From Nemertoderma westbladi (taxonomy: Eukaryota > Xenacoelomorpha > Nemertodermatida > Nemertodermatidae): a DNA stretch of 26,310 nucleotides. Position 1 is the stretch's first letter; the number at the start of each line of letters is the position of its first letter. A model generated the notes under the pieces. It was not told where the DNA came from. It did not search any database and saw only the letters and a program-made list of their open reading frames with translations. Both the position numbers and the translations under genes were made by a program. The stretch covers positions 1-26,310 of the forward strand of contig JAUCBJ010000514.1 in NCBI GenBank assembly GCA_032718475.1, given 5' to 3'. Positions 25,740 to 26,310 of this stretch are shown piece by piece.

Positions 25740-26124
25740 TGATTAGCGGTAACTATCTAAACTATTATATTATTATTACCGGTGCCGGTACTGGGCTAAT
25801 TAGGCCTAAACTATAATCACCGCAAGGGTTGCGGGGGCCATGTTTAATTAGATTACATGAAATGGCATGTCTGCAGTGTATGGTACCGGCTGACCAGTAT
25901 TGCAGTATTGACTGATTGCAGGATTCTCGATTCAGGGATTGAGTACAGCCTGACAGTACCGGTACACATCTGCACATGGTACATGCAGAATTGCAAAATT
26001 TGTCAGAAACACAGCTGATTTATCCTACAGTAATAATAATTTAACGCATTTTAAATTTGGATAAATAAATTTATTATAACTGCAATAACAGTTACACTGA
26101 TGCTGCAAGAAGGCCCCACGCAAA
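25740..26124. other. Stretch without recognised gene
   Basis: AT-rich with scattered GGTACC/ACCGGT palindromes; no coding frame I can support. Confidence 0.4.
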
Positions 26125-26205
26125 TTCTACTTGGAAAATTTTCAAACTTTTGCCAAACAACATGTGTACCAAGTTTGGATAGATTTCATCAAGGATTGGC
26201 TGAGT
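26125..26205 (+). repeat. Dispersed repeat fragment, second copy
   Basis: ACATGTGTACCAAGTTTGG...TTTCATCAAGGATTGGCTGAGTTATT, the inverted relative of 22480-22543. The remaining 105 bases to the window end hold nothing I recognise. Confidence 0.45.
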
Positions 26206-26310
26206 TATTAACGTTTAAATAAAATACTGAAAAAAACGCTACAGAACGACAGGTTGATTAATGGTACCACTACGCTAAGGCTCACTCACTTCGTGGCTCG
26301 CCCCACAGGT

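Overview
The window looks like transposon-dense intergenic DNA from an animal, most likely an invertebrate and perhaps marine. The evidence is the mobile-element repertoire (BEL/Pao LTR retrotransposons, an endonuclease-bearing Penelope-like element, hAT-like elements, short foldback elements) together with AT-rich sequence, long poly-C tracts and no bacterial-style gene layout. The species cannot be told from this sequence. I see no intact conventional host gene, no rRNA or tRNA gene and no CRISPR array.

Positions 1-16223 are three elements nested in each other. The outermost layer is a decayed Penelope-like element, of which 14070-16223 is visible. Into it went an 'outer' BEL/Pao element; only its 3' internal end (1-1252) and its 3' LTR (1253-2209 continued at 13833-14069) are in the window. 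That LTR is itself split by a complete 'inner' BEL/Pao element at 2210-13827. The inner element has 1.22-kb LTRs that start TGT and end ACA, and it is flanked by the 5-bp target duplication AATAA. Its two LTRs differ, by eye, at two substitutions and one homopolymer length change, so the insertion is young.

The inner element carries a repeat-rich leader (3430-5684) and a gag-protease reading frame (5685-9587). That frame has one in-frame TAA and lacks reverse transcriptase, RNase H core and integrase. Downstream lies a 3-kb region with two small ORFs shared with the outer element. It therefore looks like a recently moved non-autonomous element that must have used enzymes supplied in trans. 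The gag-protease frame also carries a strikingly dense, mostly in-phase series of perfect 5' splice-site consensus sequences.

Positions 16224-21440 hold a hAT-like transposon (16842-19874) with relics of a transposase N-terminus and further small elements nested inside it. It sits between two inverted arms (16634-16792 and 20963-21118). Positions 20522-21984 contain two minus-strand ORFs with Cys-rich zinc-binding patterns. They may be exons of one unrecognised gene or transposon ORF.

Positions 22500-26310 are dispersed repeats. They include a short repeat carrying a CTCF-like core, a 216-bp foldback element with ACTGGACGCAA ends, three head-to-tail copies of a 0.6-0.7-kb unit, and a 938-bp foldback element with 31-bp terminal inverted repeats (24802-25739). 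The rest is AT-rich sequence in which I recognise nothing.
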